From positions 87,292 to 151,291 of the forward strand of contig JADLDB010000169.1 of NCBI GenBank assembly GCA_020846875.1: a stretch of 64,000 nucleotides of DNA, written 5' to 3'. The first letter of the stretch is position 1, and each line of letters opens with the position of its first letter. Below the pieces are notes generated by a model. That model made no database searches and was not told the origin of the DNA. It saw only the letters and a program-made list of their open reading frames with translations. Source of the DNA: Myxococcales bacterium. GTDB lineage: Bacteria; Myxococcota; Myxococcia; Myxococcales; Myxococcaceae. A program made the position numbers and the translations under genes. This document shows positions 43,851-52,892 of the stretch, piece by piece.

Positions 43851-45617
43851 ATGGGCCTGCGTGAACTGCTGTCGAGGGGCCGCCGCCGGCCGCTCCGGCT
43901 GTATTACGACGAGGCCTACCGCTTGCCTGTCACCGGCGGCGCCGACTCCCACCAGGAGCTGCGCCGCGCGGACGAGGCTGTCCACTACCTGCTCCACGCG
44001 AAGGCGGTGCGGCTGGAGGACGTGGTCAACCCCCAGCCGGTGTCCTACGCGCAGCTTGCGGGGGCGCACACCGCCGCGTACCTCGAGTCGCTGCACGAGC
44101 CGCAGACGCTGGCGCAGATCTTCGCGGCGGATCCCTCCGAGCTCTTCGTCGACGAGGTGTTGAGGAGCCTCCGCCTGGCCTGTGGCGGCACGCTGGGGGC
44201 GGCGAGGCACGTGCTGGAGCACGGCGGCGCGGCGCTCAACCTGATGGGCGGCTTCCACCACGCGGCCCCTTCGCGCGGCGCCGGCTTCTGCGCGTTGAAT
44301 GACGTGGCGGTGGCGCTGGCCCAGGTGCGCGCCGACGGCTTTGGCGGGAAGGTGGCGGTGATCGACCTCGACTTCCACCCGCCCGACGGCACCGCGGAGT
44401 GCCTGGGGAAGGACTCCTCGGTGTGGCTGGGCAGCCTCTCCGGCGCCGACTGGGGGCCGCTGCCCGGGGTGGACGAGACGCAGCTGCCCGACGGCACCGG
44501 CGACGCGGAGTACCTGGCCGCCCTCGACGCGCTCCTGTCCCGCATGCCCGAGGTCGCGCTGGCCTTCGTGCTGGCCGGCGGCGACGTGCTCAACGGCGAT
44601 CGCCTCGGGCACTTCGCGCTGACGCTCCCCGGGGTGCGGCGGCGGGATCTGCAGGTGGCGCTGCGCCTGGGGCACCTGCCGCAGGTCTGGCTGCCGGCCG
44701 GCGGCTACTCGTCGAACGCCTGGAAGGTGGTGGCGGGCAGCGGCCTGGTGCTGGCCTTCCACAGCGAGGAGCCGATCCCCACCGACTATGATCCGCTGGC
44801 GGCGCGCATGTCGGGCATCTCGAGATCCCTCAAGCCCGAGAGCCTGGGCACCGGGCCGATCATCACCGAGGCGGATCTGGCCGACGCCCTGGGCATGCAG
44901 CGCGCGGGCCCGAAGAAGCTGATGCACTACTACACCGCCGAGGGCGTCGAGTACGCGCTGGAGCGCTACCGGATCCTCCCGGTGCTGCGGCGGCTGGGCT
45001 TCGATCGGCTGCGCGTAGAGATCGACAAGGTCGGCGCGTACGATCGAGCGCGCCTCGTGGGCCACGACAAGCAGACCGGCACGGCGGCGACGCTGATCGA
45101 CCTCGAGGTGGAGCGCAAGGAACTGGGCGACGGCGCGTACCTCTTCGTCAACTGGCTCACCCTGCGCAACCCGCGGGCCCACTTCAGCGCGCTGCGGCCG
45201 CAGTTGCCCGGGCAGGAGGTGCCGGGGCTGGGGCTGGCGCGCGAGTTCTCCCAGTTGCTGGGGTTGATGGCCCAGCGCCTCATGCTGGACGGCGTGGCCT
45301 TCCGGCCGTCCTGGTACCACATGGCCTGGGCGGCGCGGCACAACGCCCGCTTCGTCGCGCCCGAGCGACAGGGCCGCTTCGAGGCGCTGATGCGCGATCT
45401 CGCCACCCTGACGCTCCTCGAAGCGACGCGCGCGGTGGCCGAAGGCCGGGTGCTGCTCAACGGCCGGCCCTACACCTGGGAGCCGGACGAGATGGTGTAC
45501 GTCTCGAAGGCGCACGAAGACGAGGCCGACCGCGCCGCGATCGTCGCCGAGCGCGAGCGCTGCCACTTCACCCTGCTGTCGCCCGGGGCGCGTGCGCCGG
45601 GGAAGCCGGCCGGGTAA
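43851..45617 (+). CDS. Histone-deacetylase-like enzyme with long C-terminal extension
   Basis: 588 residues. The arginase/deacetylase fold (about 15-320) keeps the active-site parts: GGFHHA (His136, His137), GFCALNDVA, the zinc ligands Asp174 and His176 in DLDFHPPDGT, Asp245 in AGGD, and the catalytic Tyr286 in AGGY. It should deacylate an amide or ester substrate such as acetyl-lysine or an acetylpolyamine. The remaining 260 residues (about 325-588) are not part of normal deacetylases and match nothing recognised. They contain an acidic and basic mix with KVGAYDRARL and PSWYHMAWAARHNARF. The arginine decarboxylase gene lies convergently two genes downstream. Confidence 0.8.
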   Translation: MGLRELLSRGRRRPLRLYYDEAYRLPVTGGADSHQELRRADEAVHYLLHAKAVRLEDVVNPQPVSYAQLAGAHTAAYLESLHEPQTLAQIFAADPSELFVDEVLRSLRLACGGTLGAARHVLEHGGAALNLMGGFHHAAPSRGAGFCALNDVAVALAQVRADGFGGKVAVIDLDFHPPDGTAECLGKDSSVWLGSLSGADWGPLPGVDETQLPDGTGDAEYLAALDALLSRMPEVALAFVLAGGDVLNGDRLGHFALTLPGVRRRDLQVALRLGHLPQVWLPAGGYSSNAWKVVAGSGLVLAFHSEEPIPTDYDPLAARMSGISRSLKPESLGTGPIITEADLADALGMQRAGPKKLMHYYTAEGVEYALERYRILPVLRRLGFDRLRVEIDKVGAYDRARLVGHDKQTGTAATLIDLEVERKELGDGAYLFVNWLTLRNPRAHFSALRPQLPGQEVPGLGLAREFSQLLGLMAQRLMLDGVAFRPSWYHMAWAARHNARFVAPERQGRFEALMRDLATLTLLEATRAVAEGRVLLNGRPYTWEPDEMVYVSKAHEDEADRAAIVAERERCHFTLLSPGARAPGKPAG

Positions 45618-45644
45618 GGACAGGCCTTTGGAGGAGGACACGTC

Positions 45645-46049
45645 ATGGGCGTCCCGATGCGAGTGGAGCTCCGCGGGCTGGAGTGCAGCTTGACCCACGA
45701 GCCGTCCGGTTCGCGGATCCGCACCGTGCCGCCGAGGGACAACGGCGGTGACGGATCGACCTTCTCTCCCACCGATCTCCTCGGCGCGTCGCTCGCCTCC
45801 TGCGCCCTGTCCACCCTGGCGCTGGTCGCAGCCCGCGAAGGCCTTTCCTGGGGCGACGCCAGCGCGCGGGTGGAGAAGGACATGGTGGGCCCGCCCCGGC
45901 GCGTGGGCCAGCTCGCCCTGGTGATCACCATGCCGAAGGAGGCGCGCACCGAAGAGCGCTCCCGCCTGGAGGAGATCGCCCGTGGCTGTCCGGTGGCGAG
46001 GAGCCTCCACCCCGACGTGGCCGTGCCGATGCGCTTCGAGTACCCCTGA
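45645..46049 (+). CDS. OsmC/Ohr-family peroxidase-like protein
   Basis: 134 residues. The two redox Cys of the family are present: LLGASLASCALSTL (first, near residue 52) and EIARGCPVARSL (second, near 115). These proteins reduce organic hydroperoxides in the cytoplasm with a Cys pair. GGAGGAGG lies just upstream of the ATG. It ends seven bases before the convergent speA stop, leaving almost no room for a shared terminator. Confidence 0.85.
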   Translation: MGVPMRVELRGLECSLTHEPSGSRIRTVPPRDNGGDGSTFSPTDLLGASLASCALSTLALVAAREGLSWGDASARVEKDMVGPPRRVGQLALVITMPKEARTEERSRLEEIARGCPVARSLHPDVAVPMRFEYP

Positions 46050-46056
46050 GCCTCGA

Positions 46057-48054
46057 TCAGGTGCCGGTGCGGTTCGACTGCGCGCCGCCGAGATCGGTGG
46101 GCACCAGGCGCAGCTGCGCGGCGGTGAAGCTCTTCGCGTCCACCTCGCGCTCCAGGTAGGTGTAGCCGGCCAGGCCGGCCTCGTAGACGCGCAGGATCTG
46201 CCGCGACTCGTCCAGGGTGATCCGCCCGGCGCGCAGGGCCGCCTCGGTGAGGCTGCGCATGCGGCTGACCAGGTCGTCCTTGTTGTAGGCGACGTAGTTG
46301 AGCACCTCGGTGACGGTGTCGCCTTCCACCACGCGATCGATCAGGTACCCGCCCCCCGGCGCCAGGGAGACCTGCAGCGCGTGCGTGTCGCCGAACAGGT
46401 TGTGCAGATCGCCGAGGATCTCCTGGTAGGCGCCCACCAGGAAGATGCCCAGGTAGTACTCCTCGTCGTTGAGCGCGTGCAGCTCCAGGTCGTCCTTCAC
46501 CTCGCGGCGATCGATGAACTTCTCGATCTTCCCGTCGCTGTCGCAGGTGATGTCCGCCAGCACCGCGCGGCGAGTGGGGCGCTCGGTGAGCCGGTGGATG
46601 GGCATCACCGGAAAGAGCTGATCGATGGCCCAGGAGTCGGGCAGCGACTGGAAGACGGAGAAGTTGCAGAAGTACGTGTCCGACAGGTGGTGCTCGAGCA
46701 GCTCCAGCTCTTCGGGCAGCTCCCCGCCCTCGCGCGCGATCCGCAGCACCTTCTGGCAGATCGCCCAGAAGAGGTTCTCCGCCAGCACCCGCTGCTCCAG
46801 GTTCAGGTGGCCCAGGGAGAAGAGCGTCAGCACCTCGTCCTTGTAGGCGGCGGCGTCGTGGAAGGTCTCCAGCAGGTTCTTGTTGGTGACGTCGCGCCAG
46901 GCGGCGTGCAGGTTCTTCACCACCTGCGGAGCGTCGTCCTTGAGCCTCTCGGGGATCGACGGCACGTCGAAGTCGCTGTTGCCCAGCACCTCGGTCACCA
47001 GCATGGCGTGGTGGGCCACCACCGCCCGCCCCGACTCGGACACCAGCATCGGGTGGGGCACCCGCGCCGCGTCGCACGCCTCCATCACCGCGAACACCAC
47101 GTCGTTGGCGTACTCCTCGGTGGTGTAGTTCATCGAGGACGCGAAGTTCGTCTGGCTGCCGTCGTAGTCCACGCCCAGGCCGCCGCCCACGTCCAGGTAC
47201 TGCAGCGGCGCGCCCAGCCGGTGCACCTCGACGAAGAAGCGCCCCACCTCGCGCAGCGCGTTCTTCACGTTGCGGATGTTGGAGATCTGGCTGCCCAGGT
47301 GGAAGTGGAGCAGCTCGAAGCAGTCCACCAGCCCCGCTTCCTTCATGAAGGCCACCGCGTCCAGCAGCTCGGCCGAGGAGAGGCCGAACTTGGACCGATC
47401 GCCCCCCGACGCCTCCCACTTGCCGGCGCCGCGCGTGGACAGCCGCACCCGCATGCCCAGCCCCGGGCGGATGCCGGTGCGCCGCGACACCTCGGCGATC
47501 AAGGGCAGCTCGGTGGGCTTCTCCACCACCATGATCACCTTGCGGCCCAGCTTGGAGGCGTACAGCGCCGTCTCCACGTACTCCTCGTCCTTGTAGCCGT
47601 TGCAGACGATCAGCGCGTCCGGATCCTCGAGGTGCGCCATCACCGCCAGCAGCTCTGGCTTGCTGCCCGCCTCCAGCCCGTACTTGTAGGGCCGGCCCGC
47701 GTCGACGATCTGCTCCACCACGAAGCGGTGCTGGTTCACCTTGATCGGGTACACGCCCCGGTAGCTGCCCTTGTAGTTGTGCTCGGCGATGGCCTTCTTG
47801 AAGGCCTCGTTCAGGTGCACCACCCGGTGGCGGAGGATGTCGGTGAAGCGGATGAGCAGCGGCAGGCTGATCCCGCGGCGGCGCACCTCGTCCACCAGCT
47901 CCTTCAAGTCGAAGCTGGGCGAGCTCGGCCCGCCCGGGTGCACCGTCACGTTCCCCTTGTCGTTGATGCCGAAGTACCCGGCGCCCCAGTGGCGAATGGC
48001 GTACAGCTCATGGGCGTCGGCGGTGGTCCAGCGGGGCGTCGTGGTGGGGGCCAT
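46057..48054 (-). CDS. speA: Biosynthetic arginine decarboxylase
   Basis: 665 residues, full length for SpeA. It uses pyridoxal phosphate to convert arginine to agmatine, the first step of one putrescine/spermidine route. Visible features are GVYPIKVNQHRFV (PLP-binding Lys), EAGSKPELLAV, LHFHLGSQI, LDVGGGLGVDYDGS and the C-terminal LAPGGGYLIDRV. The ATG at 48054 gives the standard N-terminus. It lies 61 bases downstream of the CvpA-like gene on the same strand and may be the last gene of the Hsp70 operon or have its own promoter. Confidence 0.95.
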   Translation of the reverse strand: MAPTTTPRWTTADAHELYAIRHWGAGYFGINDKGNVTVHPGGPSSPSFDLKELVDEVRRRGISLPLLIRFTDILRHRVVHLNEAFKKAIAEHNYKGSYRGVYPIKVNQHRFVVEQIVDAGRPYKYGLEAGSKPELLAVMAHLEDPDALIVCNGYKDEEYVETALYASKLGRKVIMVVEKPTELPLIAEVSRRTGIRPGLGMRVRLSTRGAGKWEASGGDRSKFGLSSAELLDAVAFMKEAGLVDCFELLHFHLGSQISNIRNVKNALREVGRFFVEVHRLGAPLQYLDVGGGLGVDYDGSQTNFASSMNYTTEEYANDVVFAVMEACDAARVPHPMLVSESGRAVVAHHAMLVTEVLGNSDFDVPSIPERLKDDAPQVVKNLHAAWRDVTNKNLLETFHDAAAYKDEVLTLFSLGHLNLEQRVLAENLFWAICQKVLRIAREGGELPEELELLEHHLSDTYFCNFSVFQSLPDSWAIDQLFPVMPIHRLTERPTRRAVLADITCDSDGKIEKFIDRREVKDDLELHALNDEEYYLGIFLVGAYQEILGDLHNLFGDTHALQVSLAPGGGYLIDRVVEGDTVTEVLNYVAYNKDDLVSRMRSLTEAALRAGRITLDESRQILRVYEAGLAGYTYLEREVDAKSFTAAQLRLVPTDLGGAQSNRTGT

Positions 48055-48115
48055 GGGTGAGCGCCGACTATAGGGAAACGCCGCGCAGATCCACAGTCGC
48101 CTCAGCGCGCGGGCG

Positions 48116-48862
48116 TCAGTCGTCCTGGGCGCTCAGCCGCTCGAGTCGCCGCATCGCCTTGGGATCGTTGATCAGCTCCACCACCCCGTTCAGCTTGAGC
48201 AGCGCCTGCACGTCGCCGGTCTCGAGGGCCTTCCTCATCCCGTCCTCGCTCACCACCTGGCGGAAGCGGGGATCGGCCAGCAGCGCCGCGTAGTCCTGGT
48301 TGCCCTTGAGCTTCGCCGCGCCCTTCGGATCGCCGGACATCTTCGCGACCGTGATCAGATCGTGCACGCCCGAGAACTGGAGGTGCTCCACCAGGTTGAA
48401 GTTCCTGGCCCAGCGCACCAGGAAGGAGTCCTTCGGGGCGATGGCGAAGCGGCGGCCAGCGATCACCAGGTTGTTCTCGAGGAAGATGGCCGCGCAGACG
48501 CCGACGAAGATGATCGCGAACGTCTTCGAGCCCCCCAGCGCGAAGCCCAGGCCGCGATCCAGCGCGCGGCGCTGCCCTTCCTTGCCCGCCAAGAGCCCGC
48601 GCAGCAACGCGGTGAGCACCAGCCGCACCACCAGCCACACCAGGAAGAAGACGATCAGCGTGGCCACCACCGTGCCGGCCGTGAGCGACGCCTTGAGCTG
48701 CTGGGCCACCGGCTCGGCGAAGAAGCGGCCACCCGGGCCCGCCGCCGCGAACGCCGCCACCGTCGCCACCGCCGCCGCCACCTGGCGCGAGAAGCCGGTG
48801 AAGAAGCCCCACACGGCGAAGATCGCGACGAGGAGCAGCGCCACCAGGTCGAACGTGGTCAT
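48116..48862 (-). CDS. CvpA-family membrane protein with cytoplasmic C-terminus
   Basis: 248 residues. Three or four membrane helices lie in the first 140 residues (about 5-40, 60-90, 110-132), in the pattern of CvpA-type proteins (FDLVALLLVAIFAVWGFFTGFSRQ). A soluble helical C-terminus follows (about 150-248). ATG overlaps the J-domain gene stop by four bases. The role is unknown; coupling to Hsp70 and J-domain genes suggests a membrane-linked chaperone function, but this is inference. Confidence 0.65.
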   Translation of the reverse strand: MTTFDLVALLLVAIFAVWGFFTGFSRQVAAAVATVAAFAAAGPGGRFFAEPVAQQLKASLTAGTVVATLIVFFLVWLVVRLVLTALLRGLLAGKEGQRRALDRGLGFALGGSKTFAIIFVGVCAAIFLENNLVIAGRRFAIAPKDSFLVRWARNFNLVEHLQFSGVHDLITVAKMSGDPKGAAKLKGNQDYAALLADPRFRQVVSEDGMRKALETGDVQALLKLNGVVELINDPKAMRRLERLSAQDD

Positions 48863-50340
48863 TTGATCTTGAAGGCGTCGCCGGACGCGCGCCGCTGATC
48901 GTCCAGCTTCTTCTGCACCTGGGCCAGCTTCTCCTTGAAGCGCGCGGCGCCGGGCTCGTAGGTGAGCCCCATCTTCAGGTTGCGCTCGGCCGATCCCCAG
49001 TTCTGCCGCTCGATGTCCTGCAGCGCCGACTTGAAGAAGGGGCGCGCCTTGGGGACGGTGCCGAACTCGTCTTCCACCACCTTCTTGGCCTCGGCCTTCT
49101 GCTCCGCCTCGGAGGCCTCGGTGAAGCGCAGCTTGCTGGCGCGCTCCGGCCCGTTGAGGTCGGTGAGGTACTTGGCGCGCTTCGCGTCGTCGCGCAGCAC
49201 GTAGTAGGCCTCGGTGATCCGCTTGTAGATGCTGTTGATGTCCTGCTTGGCCGCCTCGTCGGCGAGGTGAAACACCCGATCCGGGTGGTAGGTGCGGCTG
49301 TCCCGGTAGAAGGCCTTCTTGATGTCGCCCCTGGTGGCCGTGGGAGGCAGGCCCAGCACCTGGAAGTAGTCCTGCGCCTCCATTTCCTCGACGAACTGGG
49401 CCACAGCCTGGGTCTGCTGCGGCGTCAGCGCGTCGAGGTTGCCGGTCCGCGGGAGGGGGCTGGGCGACTCCGGCAGCGGCGCGGTGCTGAGGGGCGGCGG
49501 CGCAGGCGCGGCGATGGCGCCGGACGCAGACGTGGGGCCGTGGCCTGCGGTCCGCGCGGCGCCGGGGAAGGACGGCCCGGCCCCCGGGGCGCTGGGGCGG
49601 GGCGCGGCCGCGGCGGGGAGCGGGGGGGTGAGGACGCCCGAGGTGGAGGCAGGGGCCGGCGGAGCGATCGCCGGCGGGCGAGGCGCACCGGGAGGCGCGG
49701 GAACGGCGGGACGTGGGCCCGAGCCGGGGGCGGGCCCCGTGGATCGCGGGCCGGGGGCACCGACGGGCGCAGGGACGGGGCGCGCGGTGGCTCCCGGGGC
49801 TCCGGCAGGAGCCGGGATGGTCCGGGGCGCGGCGGATCCAGGAGCGCCCGCCGGCGCGGGCACGGAGCGCGGCGCGCCCGCGGGCGCGGGGATCGACCGA
49901 GGGGACATGGAGCCCGGGGCTCCGGCCGGCGCGGGGATGGCACGCGCGGCGGCGGCCGCGGGAGGAGCCGGGGCCGGGGCGGCGGCGGGCGCGGCGGTCA
50001 CGCGGGGAGCGGACGGCGCAGCCGGGGAAGTGACGGGTGGGGTCACCACCGGAGTCCTCGCCGGGGCCTGCGGCGTGATGACGGGCGCCGCACCGGGGAT
50101 CGGGAAGATGGGTGGGCGCGCGGGCGCGGCGACGGACACCGGGGCCACCTGCGGCGCGGTGATCGACGGCAGCTTCGGGCCGGTCGGAGGCGCCGTCACC
50201 CGGGGGATCTGCACCGGCGGCTGCGACACCGTCTGCGGGGTGATCTGCGGCACCGGCCGGCCTGGAGCCTGGGGCTGGGCAGGCCCCACGCGCGGCGGCC
50301 CCGGCGGTTTCCCCGAGCGATTGTCCGGTGGGTTCGACAT
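48859..50340 (-). CDS. J-domain protein with Pro/Ala-rich N-terminus
   Basis: 493 residues. The first 300 are low-complexity Pro/Ala/Gly, including tandem PAPAGAPG units. A J domain follows (about 323-390; QDYFQVLGL, then YHPDRV with the HPD motif near residue 351, and AYYVLRDDAKRAKY). A helical C-terminal region (about 400-493) contains TPR-like helices. J domains stimulate Hsp70 ATPase activity, and the adjacent upstream gene is an Hsp70. The gap to it is 12 bases. The long N-terminus may tether the protein, for example in the cell envelope or in condensates. Confidence 0.85.
   Translation of the reverse strand: MSNPPDNRSGKPPGPPRVGPAQPQAPGRPVPQITPQTVSQPPVQIPRVTAPPTGPKLPSITAPQVAPVSVAAPARPPIFPIPGAAPVITPQAPARTPVVTPPVTSPAAPSAPRVTAAPAAAPAPAPPAAAAARAIPAPAGAPGSMSPRSIPAPAGAPRSVPAPAGAPGSAAPRTIPAPAGAPGATARPVPAPVGAPGPRSTGPAPGSGPRPAVPAPPGAPRPPAIAPPAPASTSGVLTPPLPAAAAPRPSAPGAGPSFPGAARTAGHGPTSASGAIAAPAPPPLSTAPLPESPSPLPRTGNLDALTPQQTQAVAQFVEEMEAQDYFQVLGLPPTATRGDIKKAFYRDSRTYHPDRVFHLADEAAKQDINSIYKRITEAYYVLRDDAKRAKYLTDLNGPERASKLRFTEASEAEQKAEAKKVVEDEFGTVPKARPFFKSALQDIERQNWGSAERNLKMGLTYEPGAARFKEKLAQVQKKLDDQRRASGDAFKIK
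49752..49942 (-). repeat. Tandem PAPAGAPG-type repeats in J-domain protein
   Basis: At least five imperfect copies of a P-A-P-A-G-A-P-G unit are spaced by short Arg/Ser/Thr-containing linkers. They are coded within a very GC-rich stretch of the J-domain gene. The pattern is typical of slippage-prone low-complexity DNA and is likely to vary in copy number between strains. Confidence 0.6.
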
Positions 50341-50352
50341 GATCGTCGCTCG

Positions 50353-51951
50353 TCAGCGGGCCACCGCCGGCAGATCCCGGTGCTTGGCCAGGGTGACGTT
50401 CTTGTTGTCCGCCATCGACTTCTGGATGTCCGACTCCGAGAGCCCCGACGACAGGCTGATGGTGGTGGACGTGCGCTGCCCCGTCTCCTGATCGGTGGCC
50501 GACACGTTGACGATCCCGTTGGAGTCGATCTCGAACGTCACGTCGATCTTCACGTCCCCGCGGTAGCCGATCTTGAAGCCGGAGAACTCGAACTCGCCCA
50601 GCAGCTCGCACTCGTCGGCCTTGTTCGCCTCGCCCTGGTACACGCGGATCTTCACCCGGTCCTGGCCGTCGCGGCTGGTGGTGAAGGTCTTGGACTTCTC
50701 GATGGGGATGGGCGTGTTCTTCTCGATGATCTTCTCGGTGAAGCCGCCCACGGTGCCGATCCGCAAGGACAGCGGCGTCACGTCCACCAGGAAGGTCTCG
50801 GTGGCCTGGTCCACCAGCGCGTGGGACTGCAGCGCCGCGCCCAAAGACACCACCTGGTCCGGATCCACTCCTTCCATCGCCACCTTCTGGAAGTAGTGCT
50901 GCACCGAGTTGCGGATGATCGGCAGCCGGGTGGGCCCGCCCACCAGGATCACCGCGTCCACGTCGGCCGCCGTCATGCGGGCGCTCTGCAGCGCCTCGTC
51001 GCACACCTTGAAGGTGCGCTGCACCAGGTCCATCACCATGCGGTTGAAGGCGTCCTGGGTGAGCGTCTGGGTCAGGTCGAGCACCGCCCCCGACGCGTCC
51101 TGGCAGATCCCCGGGCAGTGCACCGTGGCCACGCCCGCCTGGCCCACGTCGATCTTCGCCTTCTCCGACGCGTCCTTGAGCATCTGCAGGCAGTACTTGT
51201 TCTGCCGGAGATCCAGCCGGGTGCGGGCCAGGAAGTCCTCGGCCAGCCAATTCATGATCCGATCGTCGAAGTCGTCGCCGCCCAGGTAGGTGTCGCCGGC
51301 GGTGGACAGCACCTCGAAGACGTCCTTGCCGATCTCGAGGATCGACACGTCGAAGGTGCCGCCGCCCAGGTCGTACACCACCACCCGCTGGTTGACGTCG
51401 CGCCCGAAGCCGTACGCCAGGGCCGCCGCGGTGGGCTCGTTGAGGATCCGCAGGACGTCGAGCCCCGCGATCCGCCCGGCGTCCTTGGTCGCCTGCCGCT
51501 GGTTGTCGTTGAAGTAGGCGGGGACGGTCACCACCGCCTTCTTCACCGGCTGGCCCAGGTAGCCCTCGGCGATCGCCTTCATCTCCTTCAACACCAGCGC
51601 AGAGATCTCCGGCAGCGAGAAGGTGCGCCCGCGCACCGAGATCCGCACCGAGTTGTTGGGGCCTTCGACGATCGTGTACGGCATCACCGCCTGGGCCTTC
51701 TTCACCTCGTCGGAGAAAAAGAAGCGGCCGATCAACCGCTTCGTCGAGTACACGGTGTTGTCAGCGTTGGTGATGATGTTCTTCTTCGCCGCGTTGCCGA
51801 CCAGCACGCTGCCGTCTTCCAGGAAGGACACCACGGAGGCGTGCGTCATTTCGCCCCATTCGTTCGGGATCACCGTCGGTTGGCCGTCGATCACGACGGA
51901 GACGCAACTGTAGGACGTGCCCAGGTCGATACCGACGGCGATGTCAGCCAT
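50353..51951 (-). CDS. Hsp70-type chaperone lacking the C-terminal lid
   Basis: 532 residues, about 100 shorter than DnaK. The ATPase domain shows AVGIDLGTSYS, VVTVPAYFNDNQRQATKDAG, YDLGGGTFDVS and the conserved ILVGGPTRLPI. A beta-type substrate-binding region (about 385-510) follows. The helical lid that covers the peptide site in DnaK is missing, and the end (TLAKHRDLPAVAR) is short. It may hold clients loosely, or work only with its neighbouring J-domain protein. First gene of the minus-strand operon; divergent from the amidotransferase-like gene with 120 bases between starts. Confidence 0.85.
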   Translation of the reverse strand: MADIAVGIDLGTSYSCVSVVIDGQPTVIPNEWGEMTHASVVSFLEDGSVLVGNAAKKNIITNADNTVYSTKRLIGRFFFSDEVKKAQAVMPYTIVEGPNNSVRISVRGRTFSLPEISALVLKEMKAIAEGYLGQPVKKAVVTVPAYFNDNQRQATKDAGRIAGLDVLRILNEPTAAALAYGFGRDVNQRVVVYDLGGGTFDVSILEIGKDVFEVLSTAGDTYLGGDDFDDRIMNWLAEDFLARTRLDLRQNKYCLQMLKDASEKAKIDVGQAGVATVHCPGICQDASGAVLDLTQTLTQDAFNRMVMDLVQRTFKVCDEALQSARMTAADVDAVILVGGPTRLPIIRNSVQHYFQKVAMEGVDPDQVVSLGAALQSHALVDQATETFLVDVTPLSLRIGTVGGFTEKIIEKNTPIPIEKSKTFTTSRDGQDRVKIRVYQGEANKADECELLGEFEFSGFKIGYRGDVKIDVTFEIDSNGIVNVSATDQETGQRTSTTISLSSGLSESDIQKSMADNKNVTLAKHRDLPAVAR

Positions 51952-52071
51952 GGGCGCTGAATGTACCGCGTTTCTCCCACGTTGGCGCTGTCAGAACGTG
52001 CCCCACAGGCCGGGAACGCCCTCGCCAGGTGGACTGTTGAGAGGGCAGGATCGCTTCGTTAGGAGAGCTTC

Positions 52072-52884
52072 ATGTCGTCGTCGCTGATCGCCATCGTCAC
52101 CTCGGATCCCGCGCTGGTTCGCTGCGAGTTGGATCGGGCCCGTCCCCTCGTCACCCTCGAAGCGCCGGGCCGCGTGGCCGGGGCGGGGGCCTACCAGGAC
52201 GAGGTGGTGCTCCAGCGCAGGTACGGCCTGGGGGCGGAGGGCGATCTCTGGGAAGTTCCCCTCTCCGACATCGTGCTCCTGCACGCGGGGGAGCTCCCCG
52301 TCGACCTCGCGCCCGAAGAGAACGCCCAGCCGTTCCGCTTCCGCCAGTGGCTGTTCGCCCACGTCGGCGAGGTGGATCGCGCCGACCAGGTCCGCGATCG
52401 CCTGTACGAGCAGTTGCCCGAGTTCCTCCAGTCGGTGGTGCACGGGGGCACCCTGTCGGAGGTGGTGTTCGCCCAGTTCCTCGCTGAGCTCCGCACCCTG
52501 GGCCGCACCGAAGATCCCCACCTCGAGGCGCAGCTCGCGGCCAGCCTGCTCAAGAAGGCCGCGCGGGTGGTGGAGCAGGCCTCGGGCGAGGTGGGCGGCA
52601 CCTCGAAGGCGCGGCTGGGGCTGGTGGCCACCAACGGGCGGATCCTGGTGGCGGCGCGACGGGGTGTGCAGGCGCTCGGCTACCAACTGCTCGAAGGCCG
52701 GGCCGAGTGCGCGCGCTGCCAGCTCGCTGCCGACGCGAAGGACACGGAGGTGAAGGTGCGTGATCACCGCCGCCGGCGCTCGGTGGTGGTGGCGTCCAGT
52801 CCGAAGCGCGGCGACGGCTGGGTGCAGATCCCCGACGGGGGCGCGCTGGCCGTCGATCGCCGGCTCTCCGTGCAGGTCGTCTGA
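52072..52884 (+). CDS. Class II glutamine-amidotransferase-like protein without catalytic Cys
   Basis: 270 residues. The fold is suggested by FRFRQWLFAHVGEVDR (equivalent of the F-x-H-N-G-E strand in YafJ/EgtC-like GATases), ATNGRILVAARRG, and VVVASSPKRGDGW with a final VDRRL. The N-terminal nucleophile is absent: the protein begins M-S-S-S where active members start M-C after Met removal, and the His-Asn-Gly has become His-Val-Gly. It is probably a non-hydrolysing regulator or binding protein. TAGGAGAG lies upstream of the ATG. Confidence 0.6.
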   Translation: MSSSLIAIVTSDPALVRCELDRARPLVTLEAPGRVAGAGAYQDEVVLQRRYGLGAEGDLWEVPLSDIVLLHAGELPVDLAPEENAQPFRFRQWLFAHVGEVDRADQVRDRLYEQLPEFLQSVVHGGTLSEVVFAQFLAELRTLGRTEDPHLEAQLAASLLKKAARVVEQASGEVGGTSKARLGLVATNGRILVAARRGVQALGYQLLEGRAECARCQLAADAKDTEVKVRDHRRRRSVVVASSPKRGDGWVQIPDGGALAVDRRLSVQVV

Positions 52885-52892
52885 GCCCGGCT

